Assembly: GCF_963666015.1 (NCBI RefSeq)
Contig: NZ_OY762555.1
Location: forward strand, 1,426,001-1,490,000
Reading direction: 5' to 3'
DNA from: an uncultured Sphaerochaeta sp.
GTDB lineage: Bacteria > Spirochaetota > Spirochaetia > Sphaerochaetales > Sphaerochaetaceae
DNA length: 64,000 bases
Below are positions 25,829 to 35,094 of the stretch, one piece after another. How positions within the stretch are numbered: position 1 is the stretch's first letter; each line of letters starts with the position of its first letter. The position numbers and the translations under genes are program-made. The notes under the pieces were generated by a model, which saw nothing but the letters and a program-made list of their open reading frames with translations, was not told the DNA's origin and searched no databases.

Positions 25829-26818
25829 CTAGATATCTTCAATCCTCCGCACAATATCCTGTTCGTTTTCATTCAGTTCTTGGTAGAGCGGTTCCATTAT
25901 CTGCCTTAAGTAGAGCAACGCATCCTCGCTGAGTTTGGTGACCACTACTCCAGAGGCTATTGCCTTCTCGTAAGCACGTGCTTCTTCTTGTTGCCAGAGT
26001 ATTCGTTCATATAATCCGCTTTCCACAGCACATGTCCTGACAACCTCAACAAACAAAGGGTCTAATGCCGCAATTTTCTGCTCAGCATAAACACTCATCA
26101 TTACCACTTCCGGCAAGCGAAAATGCTCGTCCTGGTAAAAATACGGAGCTGCCTGGTAGTGACCAGTAAATATATAGCTTGGCAAGTTGTTCTCTGCCCC
26201 ATCAATCCGCATTTTTTGTAACGCAGAATAGACATCCGCATATGGTATCTGCACTGCTTCGGCACCAAGAAGCTCAATGGTACGACTCATCATATCATTC
26301 TCCATTACTCGAATAACCATACTATGGAGATCCTCGATGCTAGCGACGGGAGCACGGGTATAAAAACTCCTCGCCCCGGCATCATACCAAGCTAAGGCAA
26401 TAAGCCCTTTCCCAGACACCTCTTTTAGGTACATATCCCCAATCTCACCATCCAGAACTCTCCACATGTGGTCATTATCGGTATAGAGGTAGGGCAATTG
26501 CAAAGTCCATAGCTTAGGGAAATATCGGGTGAGTGTCCCAACAGAGAATCGTGACATGTCGATACCACCATAACCCATCTGCTCCATGACGCTGTTCTCT
26601 GAACCTAGCACACTGTCAGGAAATACCCTGATCTCAATCTTCCCATCAGTCCTTTCCTTTACAAGTTCTGCAAAATACTTCGCAGCCTCCACAGTTGGGT
26701 AGCCATCACTCTGGTTATCGGCATAACGAAGCACCAACTCAGGATACCTAGTTTCCTCCTTCTTGCAAGAAATGAAGACGAAGGCAAGGAGGAAAGCCAT
26801 GAACACGATTCTCTTCAT
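25829..26818 (-). CDS. TRAP-type substrate-binding lipoprotein linked to a two-component system
   Basis: A 329-residue DctP-fold protein with a lipoprotein signal (FLLAFVFISCKKEE; lipobox Cys18), unlike the Cys-free DctP next door. Family motifs: VFPDSVLGSENSVMEQ, IDMSRFSVGTLTRYF, VIRVMENDMMSRTIELLGAE, and YSALQKMRIDGAENNL. The ATG overlaps the response-regulator stop codon by 4 bp, and the gene has no permease partner of its own. It may deliver the ligand to the sensor kinase or serve the dctQM permease as a second receptor. The first is favoured by the operon structure; both are inference. Confidence 0.92.
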   Translation of the reverse strand: MKRIVFMAFLLAFVFISCKKEETRYPELVLRYADNQSDGYPTVEAAKYFAELVKERTDGKIEIRVFPDSVLGSENSVMEQMGYGGIDMSRFSVGTLTRYFPKLWTLQLPYLYTDNDHMWRVLDGEIGDMYLKEVSGKGLIALAWYDAGARSFYTRAPVASIEDLHSMVIRVMENDMMSRTIELLGAEAVQIPYADVYSALQKMRIDGAENNLPSYIFTGHYQAAPYFYQDEHFRLPEVVMMSVYAEQKIAALDPLFVEVVRTCAVESGLYERILWQQEEARAYEKAIASGVVVTKLSEDALLYLRQIMEPLYQELNENEQDIVRRIEDI

Positions 26819-27588
26819 CTACCTATACCTCCCCCACTCTGCCGCCGGTACTCAGTTGGGGTGATCCCGGCATTCTTCTTGAACGCACGACTGAAATAGC
26901 TAGGACTCTCATAACCTACCATGGAAGCTATCTCTGCGATGGACTTGAACGGGTCTGCCAGATACTCCTTTGCAGCACAGATTCTGAGATTGGTAATATA
27001 GTCGAGAAAGTTGACTCCAGTACAACGCTTGAAAATACAACTCAAATATGATGGATTAATATTCAGTAGCGAGCTGACTGAATCAAGGGAAAGATCAAAA
27101 TTCATATAACTATGTTCCAGATATTTTTTCACCTTGGACATCATCAAAGCAGCCTTGTCGGAACCCTCGTCCCCCTGCAAGCATTGTGCTTCGGGTCGAA
27201 CAGCCTTGAGCTGACGCTCAGCTTCTACCTGGCTCTCTGCACGCTTGACGGCACTACAGACATCAGCCTTGTCCACTGGTTTCAGTATATAATCAATCGC
27301 TCCAAGTTTTACAGCTTCACATGCATAGGAAAAAACGCTGTAGGCTGTTATAAAAATAATACGGCAAGTTGGCTTATCCTGGAGTATTCGCTTGGAGGCC
27401 TCTATTCCATTAAGAGCGGGCATCTCGATATCCATGAGTACAATATCCACATCGTAGAGTTCGGCATAGTTCACGGCCAGACGACCATTCTCCGCTTGAT
27501 ACACTTCATAGAAAGGATTGTCTGAAAGGATCTTATGCAGCAACTCTCGTTCGATACGTTCATCATCAGCAATCAATATCTTAATCAT
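26815..27588 (-). CDS. Response regulator with AraC-type DNA-binding domain
   Basis: A 257-residue regulator. The receiver domain has ADDE at its N-terminus, phospho-Asp in IVLMDIEMPALNG and Lys in DYILKPVDKADV. A linker of about 30 residues follows, then an AraC double helix-turn-helix (LSLDSVSSLLNINPSYLSCI; IAEIASMVGYESPSYFSRAF). It overlaps the kinase gene by 8 bp and the binding-lipoprotein gene by 4 bp, so the three are co-translated. Its probable target is the dctPQM operon downstream. Confidence 0.94.
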   Translation of the reverse strand: MIKILIADDERIERELLHKILSDNPFYEVYQAENGRLAVNYAELYDVDIVLMDIEMPALNGIEASKRILQDKPTCRIIFITAYSVFSYACEAVKLGAIDYILKPVDKADVCSAVKRAESQVEAERQLKAVRPEAQCLQGDEGSDKAALMMSKVKKYLEHSYMNFDLSLDSVSSLLNINPSYLSCIFKRCTGVNFLDYITNLRICAAKEYLADPFKSIAEIASMVGYESPSYFSRAFKKNAGITPTEYRRQSGGGIGR

Positions 27589-29101
27589 CCAATTCCTCCT
27601 CGTCCTTCAGGATCAGCGGCATCTCGATACGGATCTCAGTACCCTTCTCTCTGTCAGAAGACACCTCAAAGCGGCACCGCTCATCAATCAGTTTGAATCG
27701 GGCAGCAACCGTATAAAGTCCAATATGTTCCCCAGTAACAGGATGGTCCAACAACCGCGTTTGGAGTACTTGCAATTGCTCTGTATCCATCCCAATACCA
27801 TCATCCTCAACTCTTACTATCAGCATATCCTCCTTTACTCCCAAGGATATCCAGACACTTCCTTGACCTTCTTTAGGACCAAGTCCATGTTTGAAGGAAT
27901 TCTCTACCAATGGCTGGAGAAAAAAGGAAGGCACCAGCGTCTCTGTAAGCACCAAGGCAGGAGAAATACTCCAGAAAAGCGAGATCTTTTCCGCAAAGCG
28001 AGCCTTGTAGAGACTGTAATACTCATCCACAATCTGTATCTCCCTTGAGAGAGGGACCAACACCTCATTATCGGCTAATGCATAGCGGAAAAGACGAGCG
28101 AGGGAAGAAAGTAACGCGTCTGTCTTCTTTGCATGCTCCTCCTGTGCCGTATATTTTATCACGTTGATGGTATTGAACAGGAAATGAGGGTTCACCTGGC
28201 TCCGGAGCAGTTGCAACTTTTCGCGCTCCAGCAGTGTCTGCATGGCCAAGGCCTCAGTATCTTTACGATAAATCTCTTTTTCCATTTCATTGTTTGCCTG
28301 CAATAAGGTGACCTGATTCCGCATCGCCATTTTCATCTCATTGAAAGCTCGGGTCATATCCCCTAACTCATCCTTTCTGTGTTCCCTAAACTCAGGCCTA
28401 TCAAAATCACCTGCTGTGATTGCCTTGGAAGCATTGGCCATCTCCTGCACAATAGAGAGCATACGTATCACTTCCCTGAACGTAACAACCCCAAAGAGAA
28501 GCATAACCAGGACCGTCAAGCTATATACGACATCAAGCCGCTCATTGAGCGTCATCAGGCGATCATAGGTAGACTGGTTGTCCATGATGGACTGTTCCAT
28601 CAATTGTTGCATATACCGATACAGGTGGTTTATGCTCGGCTCAAGATCGGTGTAATACAGCTCAGATGCCTTTGCTACATGGTTTCTGATCAGCAGATCC
28701 TCCAGAAGCATGAGGTAGTGGTTATATGAACTGTATGTAGTATATACAGCACTAAAAAGAAGATATTGATCTACTCCAATCGAAGATATATCGGAATCGA
28801 TCTTCTCCAGGTTATCCTCAACTATCTGCGATTCCCTTCTCAGACCAGAAACCAATGCGGCGATATCCCCAAAATCCCAACGATAGGAGGAAAGCAACTC
28901 CCGAGTCTGCCCAAAAGCATTGAGTACCAAGCTGATTGTCTGTACATTCCCTGCACTTTTTTGCATTGGATCCATAATGGAACTTTCCTGGTAGGCAGAA
29001 ATAGCCAACTGCAAGAAGATACATAACACGAATACGATGAGATACAGAAAAATCCGGTGAAAGAGATTAAGATGAAGCCCTTTTTTATTGCTTGTTTCCA
29101 T
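27581..29101 (-). CDS. Sensor histidine kinase, HAMP plus LytS/YesM-type kinase domain
   Basis: A 506-residue membrane kinase (start METSNKKGLH at 29101; an ATG at 29116 is also possible). Helix 1 is at about residues 13-35, then an extracellular helical sensor of about 175 residues with no Cache motifs I recognise, helix 2 near 205-225, then HAMP. The kinase core has VNPHFLFNTINVIKY (phospho-His), LVENSFKHGL and VEDDGIGMD. Co-encoded with a response regulator and a TRAP-type lipoprotein. The alpha-helical sensor would suit interaction with a ligand-loaded binding protein (inference). Confidence 0.92.
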   Translation of the reverse strand: METSNKKGLHLNLFHRIFLYLIVFVLCIFLQLAISAYQESSIMDPMQKSAGNVQTISLVLNAFGQTRELLSSYRWDFGDIAALVSGLRRESQIVEDNLEKIDSDISSIGVDQYLLFSAVYTTYSSYNHYLMLLEDLLIRNHVAKASELYYTDLEPSINHLYRYMQQLMEQSIMDNQSTYDRLMTLNERLDVVYSLTVLVMLLFGVVTFREVIRMLSIVQEMANASKAITAGDFDRPEFREHRKDELGDMTRAFNEMKMAMRNQVTLLQANNEMEKEIYRKDTEALAMQTLLEREKLQLLRSQVNPHFLFNTINVIKYTAQEEHAKKTDALLSSLARLFRYALADNEVLVPLSREIQIVDEYYSLYKARFAEKISLFWSISPALVLTETLVPSFFLQPLVENSFKHGLGPKEGQGSVWISLGVKEDMLIVRVEDDGIGMDTEQLQVLQTRLLDHPVTGEHIGLYTVAARFKLIDERCRFEVSSDREKGTEIRIEMPLILKDEEELDD

Positions 29102-29177
29102 ATGTGGTTTGTACATCCTACCACCCATACCAGAAAAAGTGAATGTAACAAGCTCACCAATATGGTATAGTGAATCT

Positions 29178-29696
29178 ATGACGATAGCAGTACACTTGAA
29201 TGAATCCAACTTCAGGAATTTCCTCATATTCAACATAATCAAGCGCTTGAAACTGTACAAGAGCCCACTAATCTTTGCCTCAATCATGTCAGTCTCAGCT
29301 ATGATTAGCTTCTTAATGCACCATGTAGAAGGAGCGGTAATGCTTGGGTCTGTCCTACTCTTGGTAGGGCTTGGGGTACCGGTTGTCTACTTTGTTAACT
29401 TTTTCACATCCCTGAAAAAACAGGTAAAGCTTCAGAAGTTGAACCCGCCCCGATTAGTATACACCATCCAGTTTTCAGAAGCTTCCGATTTCATTGAAAT
29501 CTCCAATGACAAGGAGCAAGTACGCTACCAATGGAAGGATGTTTATCACGCATATTGCGAAAAGGATGCCATCTATCTCTTCATCACGAAGGACAGGGCT
29601 TTCCTGCTTCCCCTGTCATTACTTGAAAACCATGAAAAAGTTTGGAGCATCATTGAGGGAAAACTCGGCAGCGAGCGATATACCAGAAAGAAGTAA
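29178..29696 (+). CDS. Small membrane protein with YcxB-like C-terminal domain
   Basis: A 172-residue protein. Two hydrophobic helices (about 32-48 and 55-78) are followed by a soluble, beta-rich domain with VYTIQFSEASDFIEISND and YQWKDVYHAYCEKDAIYLFI, the pattern of YcxB/PH-like domains. Function unknown in the whole family. The start ATG at 29178 places the membrane pair at the N-terminus; the ribosome-binding site is poor. It is divergent from the sensor kinase with 76 bp between, and lies 85 bp upstream of the MarR gene. Confidence 0.7.
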   Translation: MTIAVHLNESNFRNFLIFNIIKRLKLYKSPLIFASIMSVSAMISFLMHHVEGAVMLGSVLLLVGLGVPVVYFVNFFTSLKKQVKLQKLNPPRLVYTIQFSEASDFIEISNDKEQVRYQWKDVYHAYCEKDAIYLFITKDRAFLLPLSLLENHEKVWSIIEGKLGSERYTRKK

Positions 29697-29719
29697 CCAG
29701 GAATACTCTTTACATTCGC

Positions 29720-29782
29720 TTGACAGATTGATTTGCAATTAATGGTTGACAAATCAACTATTACCTTTTATATATCCATATA
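29720..29782 (+). promoter_or_regulatory. Strong promoter and operator directly at the marR start codon
   Basis: Consensus -35 TTGACA (29746-29751), a 17-bp spacer and -10 TATATA (29769-29774) predict transcription start at about 29781, next to the ATG at 29782. The 8-bp inverted repeat TTGATTTG / CAAATCAA (29728-29735 and 29750-29757) and the tight dyad GTTGA-CAAA-TCAAC (29745-29758) overlap the -35 box. The message therefore appears leaderless and probably autorepressed by MarR. Confidence 0.7.
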
Positions 29783-30210
29783 TGAACACCAGTCTTGGGC
29801 GCCTCGTCGCCATCCTTCACAGAAACAACCAGATGTATCTTAACGCTCAACTAAAGAAATATGACATCACCAGCGCTGAGGTGGGAGTCCTCATGAGTCT
29901 CTTCCGTAAAGAAGACAGGACACAGGAGGAACTCTCCCAATGGTTACATATCGACAAGGCAGCAACCACACGTACTGTGCACACCCTTGAGGAGAAGGGA
30001 ATCCTCATTCGTAAGCAAGATGATCATGATCGCCGATGCAACCGTATCTTTCTCACAGAAAAAGGGAAGGCACTTCAACCCAAGGTAGCTCCCGTGGTTC
30101 GCGCATGGAGTGAACATATCAGCAAGATTGCAGGGGAGGAGACCTACACCCGGCTCTGTAATGACCTGGAATCCATCTTCACTGCATTGAAAGAGGAGCC
30201 GGCTCAATGA
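29782..30210 (+). CDS. MarR-family transcriptional regulator
   Basis: A 142-residue winged-helix regulator. Helices near the N-terminus form the dimer interface. The DNA-binding part is ITSAEVGVLMSLFRKEDRTQ, EELSQWLHIDKAATTRTVHT, then the wing KQDDHDRRCNRIFLTEKGKA (DxRxxR-like). No Shine-Dalgarno sequence precedes the ATG, which coincides with the predicted transcription start. The 3' end overlaps the MATE gene by 4 bp, so it probably represses an efflux operon that it belongs to. Confidence 0.93.
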   Translation: MNTSLGRLVAILHRNNQMYLNAQLKKYDITSAEVGVLMSLFRKEDRTQEELSQWLHIDKAATTRTVHTLEEKGILIRKQDDHDRRCNRIFLTEKGKALQPKVAPVVRAWSEHISKIAGEETYTRLCNDLESIFTALKEEPAQ

Positions 30211-31577
30211 GAACCACCACTCTCGAAAAAGAGAACCCTCTCGGCACAGAACCAATTTTTAAGCTGTTGGTCCGCTTCAGTGTCCCCGCCATCGTAGGGA
30301 TGATGGTCAATGCACTTTATAATATTGTTGATAGGATCTACATAGGGAACAGCCCATCCCTCGGAGCTGATGGTATAGCAGGAATCACCATCGTATTCCC
30401 CATCATGATTATCCTGATGGCGATGGGAGTACTGTTCGGGATTGGAGGAGCAACACTCTTTTCCATTCGCCTAGGACAAAAAGAGAAAGAGCAAGCACAG
30501 GAAGTGATGGGGAACGCTTTCTTCCTACTTATTGCCAGTGGACTCACCTTTTTGGTATTCGGCCAGCTCTTCCTTACCGATATTCTTATTCTTTTTGGAG
30601 CAAGTGACCAGGTACTTCCTTATGCTACCAGCTACATGCGCATCATCTTCTTCGGAGCATTGTTTCAGGTAACCAATATGGGAATGAACAACTTCATTCG
30701 AGCTGATGGAAACCCAAAGATTGCCATGCTCTCCATGTTCCTTGGTGCCGGTACCAATATTGTACTCGATCCCATATTCATCTATGCCTTGGATTGGGGA
30801 ATGGCAGGGGCTGCCATAGCCACGGTCATTAGCCAGATGGTTTCCTTTACCTGGGTACTCTCCTATTTTTTGGGAAAGCGAAGCAGGGTGAAGCTAAAAA
30901 TGAGTACCATCCGCATCAAACGGCACAACACGCTCTTGATCATAAGCCTCGGATTGCCTGGTTTTGTACTCCAGATAACCAACAGTCTCCTGAACATCAT
31001 CCTCAATAAAACCCTGTTGCAATATGGAGGGGACCTTGGCATTTCAGCCATGGGAATCGTCAACAGCCTGCACACCCTGCTTATTATGCCGGTTATCGGC
31101 ATCAAGCAAGGAGTACAGCCTTTGATCAGCTTCAATTTCGGGGCAAAGAAGTATGACCGGGTTAAAGAAGCAACCAAGCTTGGTATTATCAGCTCCACCG
31201 CTGTGATCATGGTAGGATACCTAGCCACCCGCTTCTTCCCAACCACCATGGTGGCAATGTTCAACCGTGACCCTGCTCTCCTTGAGCTTGGTACGTTTGC
31301 TTTGACACGTTGGTTCCTGCTTACCCCACTGGTAGGATTTCAGATTATTGCAGGAAACTTTTTCCAGGCTATCGGGAAGAGCAGAGTTGCACTCCTGCTC
31401 ACACTCTCAAGACAGGGGTTCTTCCTCATTCCTTCCATCCTGCTCTTCTCACACTTCTTTGGATTGCAGGGAATACTCTATTCAGCACCGGTTTCCGATC
31501 TGCTCTCTTCCCTGCTTACTGCCATCTTCTTCATCCCCGGCATCCGGGGACTTGAGAAGAATGCACGCTCTATTTAG
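30207..31577 (+). CDS. MATE-family multidrug/sodium antiporter
   Basis: A 456-residue inner-membrane exporter with about 12 helices in two homologous halves. Typical motifs are LVRFSVPAIVGMMVNALYNI with VDRIYIGNS in helices 1-2, and SLGLPGFVLQITNSLLNIIL at the second-half start (after residue 250). MATE proteins export cationic drugs or metabolites using Na+ or H+. The ATG overlaps the marR stop codon by 4 bp. It ends head-on with accA, whose stop codon it overlaps by 4 bp. Confidence 0.94.
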   Translation: MRTTTLEKENPLGTEPIFKLLVRFSVPAIVGMMVNALYNIVDRIYIGNSPSLGADGIAGITIVFPIMIILMAMGVLFGIGGATLFSIRLGQKEKEQAQEVMGNAFFLLIASGLTFLVFGQLFLTDILILFGASDQVLPYATSYMRIIFFGALFQVTNMGMNNFIRADGNPKIAMLSMFLGAGTNIVLDPIFIYALDWGMAGAAIATVISQMVSFTWVLSYFLGKRSRVKLKMSTIRIKRHNTLLIISLGLPGFVLQITNSLLNIILNKTLLQYGGDLGISAMGIVNSLHTLLIMPVIGIKQGVQPLISFNFGAKKYDRVKEATKLGIISSTAVIMVGYLATRFFPTTMVAMFNRDPALLELGTFALTRWFLLTPLVGFQIIAGNFFQAIGKSRVALLLTLSRQGFFLIPSILLFSHFFGLQGILYSAPVSDLLSSLLTAIFFIPGIRGLEKNARSI

Positions 31578-32491
31578 CGGAAGCTCTTTGTCTTGGTGAA
31601 AACCTCAAGAAGTGGTTGCCACCACTCCTTTCCTCCACTCACTTCCCCGATACCACGAATCTTTTTCAACCGGTATCGTACCAAGTGCTCAGGTGGCTTG
31701 CTGCAGAGGTTGTCAAGGTCGCGAATAATGGTTTCCTTGATCAACTGAGCTGTCTCCTCTGGACTCTTTTCCTCAATGATGTCATGAATGACCCCGAACT
31801 CCTTCAGATGCCGGCTGGTCATCTTCATGGCCTCAGCCGCCTCCTTGGCTTTCGATGGATCACGCAGCAGGATGGAAGCGAATCCTTCAGGGGTAATGAC
31901 TGAATAGACTGCATTCTCCAGCATGTAAAGCTTGTCTCCGATGCCGATACCCAAGGCTCCTCCACTACCACCTTCTCCGATGATAAAACAAAGCACTGGA
32001 GTCTTGAGTGTTGAGAACACCTTCAAGTTCTGGGCGATTGCCTCCCCGATTCCCCGCTCCTCACTCCCAAGTCCAGGATATGCTCCAGGAGTGTCGATGA
32101 AACAGACTACAGGGCGATTGAATTTCTCTGCTTGCTTGGCAAGACGCAACGCCTTCCGATATCCCTCCGGGTTGCTCATGCCATAGTTACAAGAGACATT
32201 CTCCCTGAAATTTGCACCCTTACGGTTTCCAATGAAAGTAACTGCCCTGCCTCCTACCATTCCGATACCACCGATCATGGCAGGATCATCACCATAGCTA
32301 CGGTCCCCGTGCAGCTCCATGAACTGGTCACAGATCATGTTGATGAAGGCCTTTGCTCCGGTTCTTCCACTCTGGCGGGAGAGAAGCACACAGTCCCAGG
32401 ACGATTTAGTTTCGCACTCCTGGCTTTTGCTAAGGATGGATTCAATATGTTCTACGGTCTCTTGCAGTACGGGTTTCTTCTTGTCTGCCAT
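31574..32491 (-). CDS. accA: Acetyl-CoA carboxylase carboxyltransferase, alpha subunit
   Basis: A 305-residue subunit of the cytoplasmic carboxyltransferase that makes malonyl-CoA. Motifs: MELHGDRSYGDDPAMIGGIG, VCFIDTPGAYPGLGSEERG, and IIGEGGSGGALGIGIGD (oxyanion-hole glycines). Fourth gene of accB-accC-accD-accA, 3 bp after accD. Length is close to the usual 310-320 residues. Confidence 0.97.
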   Translation of the reverse strand: MADKKKPVLQETVEHIESILSKSQECETKSSWDCVLLSRQSGRTGAKAFINMICDQFMELHGDRSYGDDPAMIGGIGMVGGRAVTFIGNRKGANFRENVSCNYGMSNPEGYRKALRLAKQAEKFNRPVVCFIDTPGAYPGLGSEERGIGEAIAQNLKVFSTLKTPVLCFIIGEGGSGGALGIGIGDKLYMLENAVYSVITPEGFASILLRDPSKAKEAAEAMKMTSRHLKEFGVIHDIIEEKSPEETAQLIKETIIRDLDNLCSKPPEHLVRYRLKKIRGIGEVSGGKEWWQPLLEVFTKTKSFR

Positions 32492-32494
32492 GTG

Positions 32495-33265
32495 TTAGGC
32501 CCTCCTTGTGTGGGTTTCGATCAGGAAGGAGAGAGTCTCTCTCAGCTTCTTACGCTCAACAATGGAATCGATGAAACCCCTCTCAAGCTGGAACTCTGAG
32601 CGTTGGAACCCTTCAGGGAGCTTCTCCCCGATGGTTCCCTCGATTACCCTCGGTCCAGCAAAGCCAATAATTGCGCCGGGTTCTGCGAGGATGACGTCCC
32701 CAAGCATAGCAAAGGAGGCTGTCACGCCACCGGTGGTGGGATTGGTCAAGACAAGAAAGAGTGGGGTTCGGGTCTCCTCTAAGAGTGCTGCAGCACTGGC
32801 AGTCTTTGCCATCTGCATCAAGCTGAAAATACCCTCCTGCATCCGGGCTCCACCACTTGCAGTAAAGATGACCACAGGGTCCCCAGTGAGTGCTCCTTCG
32901 ATCATCGCCTGTGTAATTTTCTCACCTACAACCGAGCCCATGCTGCCTCCCATGAAAGCGAAGGACATGATACCGACAACCACGGGTTTTCCCTCAACCG
33001 TACAACGACCGATGGTGGCAGCGTCACTCAGCGAGGATTTCTTTTGGTTCTCTTTCAGCTTCTCCTCATACCCTGCAAGGGAGATGGGGTTCATAGACTG
33101 CATTCCACTACTCATCTCCTTGAACGAGCCTTCATCTGCAAAGAGAGCAAGGCGTTCTTGTACAGTAAGCGGAAAATGAAAATTGCAATATGGGCAGATC
33201 TTATGCTCCCCTACCTGTACATCTTTCTGGCACTGGGGGCATCGTTTCAAAACTTCGTTTGACAT
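32495..33265 (-). CDS. accD: Acetyl-CoA carboxylase carboxyltransferase, beta subunit
   Basis: A 256-residue beta subunit. An N-terminal zinc ribbon has two Cys-x2-Cys pairs (CPQC, then CPYC, residues 9-25). The crotonase-fold core has SFAFMGGSMGSVVGEKI, FTASGGARMQEGIFSLMQMA and TTGGVTASFAMLGD. Slightly shorter than E. coli AccD because the C-terminus ends soon after RRA. It lies 3 bp from both neighbours in the operon. Confidence 0.97.
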   Translation of the reverse strand: MSNEVLKRCPQCQKDVQVGEHKICPYCNFHFPLTVQERLALFADEGSFKEMSSGMQSMNPISLAGYEEKLKENQKKSSLSDAATIGRCTVEGKPVVVGIMSFAFMGGSMGSVVGEKITQAMIEGALTGDPVVIFTASGGARMQEGIFSLMQMAKTASAAALLEETRTPLFLVLTNPTTGGVTASFAMLGDVILAEPGAIIGFAGPRVIEGTIGEKLPEGFQRSEFQLERGFIDSIVERKKLRETLSFLIETHTRRA

Positions 33266-33268
33266 TGG

Positions 33269-34591
33269 TTATTTCTCCTGTTCACAAACCTTCTGGTAGA
33301 GGTCTGTAGTGAAGCGACCACTCCTGAACTGTTTGCTGGCGATGAGGCGTTTTTGCTCTTCCAAGTTGGTGGTTACCCCTTGGATGTTCACTTCCTCCAA
33401 GGCCCTGAGCATCACGTCTATGCCCTGGTCCCTGTCAGGAGCCCAGATGATGACCTTGGCCACCATTGAGTCGTAATAGGGACTGAGAATAGATCCGGCT
33501 TCAAGATGGGAGTCCACTCGTACAAAGGGGCCTGAAGGCAGTTGAAGTGTGGTGATAACTCCAGCAGAAAGTGCATTGATCCTACACTCAAGAGCGTATC
33601 CAGAGAGACGGATATCCTTTTGCTTAAAGGGAAGCTTATTACCCTGTGCTATCCTGATCTGTGCCTGTACCAGGTCAAGGGAACTTACCAGTTCACTTAC
33701 CGGATGCTCGACCTGCAATCGTGCATTCACTTCCATGAAGTAGTATGCATCCCCCTCAACGAGGAACTCCACGGTCCCAGCACCTCGGTAGCCCAAATCC
33801 TTGAATAGTCTCACTGAGTCATTGCACATTGCCTCTCTCAGTCCTTCATCAAGGATTGGAGAAGGACTCTCCTCAAGCAGCTTCTGATGATTCTTCTGCA
33901 CTGAACAGTCTCGCTCACCTAGGTGTACCACACCACCCTGGCCATCGGCCAAGAGCTGGATTTCCACGTGACGTGGCTGTTCAAGGAACCTCTCCATATG
34001 CACCGAGGCATCCCCAAAGAAGGCGAGCGCCTCCTTTCTGGCCAGTTGCAAGGACTGCTCGAGGTGTTCCTCTTTCCTGACAATACGCATACCTCTACCA
34101 CCACCACCTGCGGCAGCTTTGAGAATGATGGGGTAGCCGATCTGCTCGGCAGTTTTCTTTGCATCTGCAAGATCAACAAGCGCTTCACTACTGCCCGGGG
34201 TAATGGGAATCCCGGCAGCAAGAGCAGCCTGCCTTGCAGCAACCTTGTTCCCAAGCAATGCAATCGTCTTACTCTCAGGACCAATGAAAACAAGCCCTGC
34301 ATCCTCCACTTGTTTTGCAAAATCTGCATTCTCTGAGAGGAATCCTACCCCAGGGTGGATGGCATCACAGCGAAGTGCACAGGCAGTGGTTATAATATTC
34401 CGTACATTCAAATAGCTCTTGTCTGTTTGTGCTTCTCCAATACAGACAGCCTCGTCTGCCATGGAAACAGGCAGACTTTGGGCATCGGCAGTGGAATAGA
34501 CAGCAACAGTTTTGATTCCCAGATCACGGCACGCCCTGATAATACGTACTGCAATCTCTGCACGGTTTGCGACGAGCAGTTTCTTGATCAT
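33269..34591 (-). CDS. accC: Biotin carboxylase
   Basis: A 440-residue ATP-grasp enzyme that carboxylates biotin on AccB. N-terminal domain: KKLLVANRAEIAVRIIRACR. ATP-binding glycine loop: KAAAGGGGRGMRIV. Metal and catalytic region: FMEVNARLQVEHPVSE. ERDCSVQKNHQKLLEESPSP is also conserved. It overlaps accB by 4 bp. Confidence 0.97.
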   Translation of the reverse strand: MIKKLLVANRAEIAVRIIRACRDLGIKTVAVYSTADAQSLPVSMADEAVCIGEAQTDKSYLNVRNIITTACALRCDAIHPGVGFLSENADFAKQVEDAGLVFIGPESKTIALLGNKVAARQAALAAGIPITPGSSEALVDLADAKKTAEQIGYPIILKAAAGGGGRGMRIVRKEEHLEQSLQLARKEALAFFGDASVHMERFLEQPRHVEIQLLADGQGGVVHLGERDCSVQKNHQKLLEESPSPILDEGLREAMCNDSVRLFKDLGYRGAGTVEFLVEGDAYYFMEVNARLQVEHPVSELVSSLDLVQAQIRIAQGNKLPFKQKDIRLSGYALECRINALSAGVITTLQLPSGPFVRVDSHLEAGSILSPYYDSMVAKVIIWAPDRDQGIDVMLRALEEVNIQGVTTNLEEQKRLIASKQFRSGRFTTDLYQKVCEQEK

Positions 34592-35034
34592 AGTTTCTTG
34601 ACCTTGAAAAGGGGCTGGCCAAATTCCACCAGCTGCTCAGGCTTGGCGAGGATTTCTAAAATTTCGCAGGAATAATCACTCTCAAGCTGGTTCATCAGCT
34701 TCATTGCTTCAATCGTGCAGATGACATCCCCACTCTCCACTTTGCTACCAACCTTCACATATGGAGGTGCATCCGGGGCCGGGGTCAGGTAAAAGGTCCC
34801 CACAATTGGACTGGTGATGGTCTCCAGTTCTTCAGAATTGGCTGGAGCTGTTTCTGCTTGTGTTTCCTGAACGGTTGGCTTCACAGTGGTGACAGGCAGT
34901 GCGGTCATCTCACCTGCTACTGGTCTTTTCATTTTCAGTGAGAAGCGTGAGCAGGAAAGCTCAAGCTCGCTTAGGGTACTGGAATCAAATAGGGTAAGGA
35001 CTTCGCGGAGGTCCATGTGTTCAATACTATCCAT
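34588..35034 (-). CDS. accB: Biotin carboxyl carrier protein
   Basis: A 148-residue carrier. The biotinylated Lys lies in CTIEAMKLMNQLES in the C-terminal lipoyl-type domain, after a Pro/Ala/Glu-rich linker. The ATG at 35034 (MDSIEHMDLREV) is chosen because it is preceded by GAGGAATATT and matches the usual AccB start. An in-frame ATG at 35085 would add 17 residues and sit only about 3 nt from the predicted transcription start. First gene of the acc operon, divergent from fabH. Confidence 0.93.
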   Translation of the reverse strand: MDSIEHMDLREVLTLFDSSTLSELELSCSRFSLKMKRPVAGEMTALPVTTVKPTVQETQAETAPANSEELETITSPIVGTFYLTPAPDAPPYVKVGSKVESGDVICTIEAMKLMNQLESDYSCEILEILAKPEQLVEFGQPLFKVKKL

Positions 35035-35094
35035 AATATTCCTCATAACAAGATGGGGATGGGATGCTTTAATACGTGCATCCATACGAATTTA

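Noticed and set aside
31574..31577. Overlapping convergent stop codons of the MATE gene and accA without a terminator
   Set aside because: Compact convergent ends also occur at 6379-6382 and 21763-21766 in this window, so it looks like normal gene packing and not a special device.
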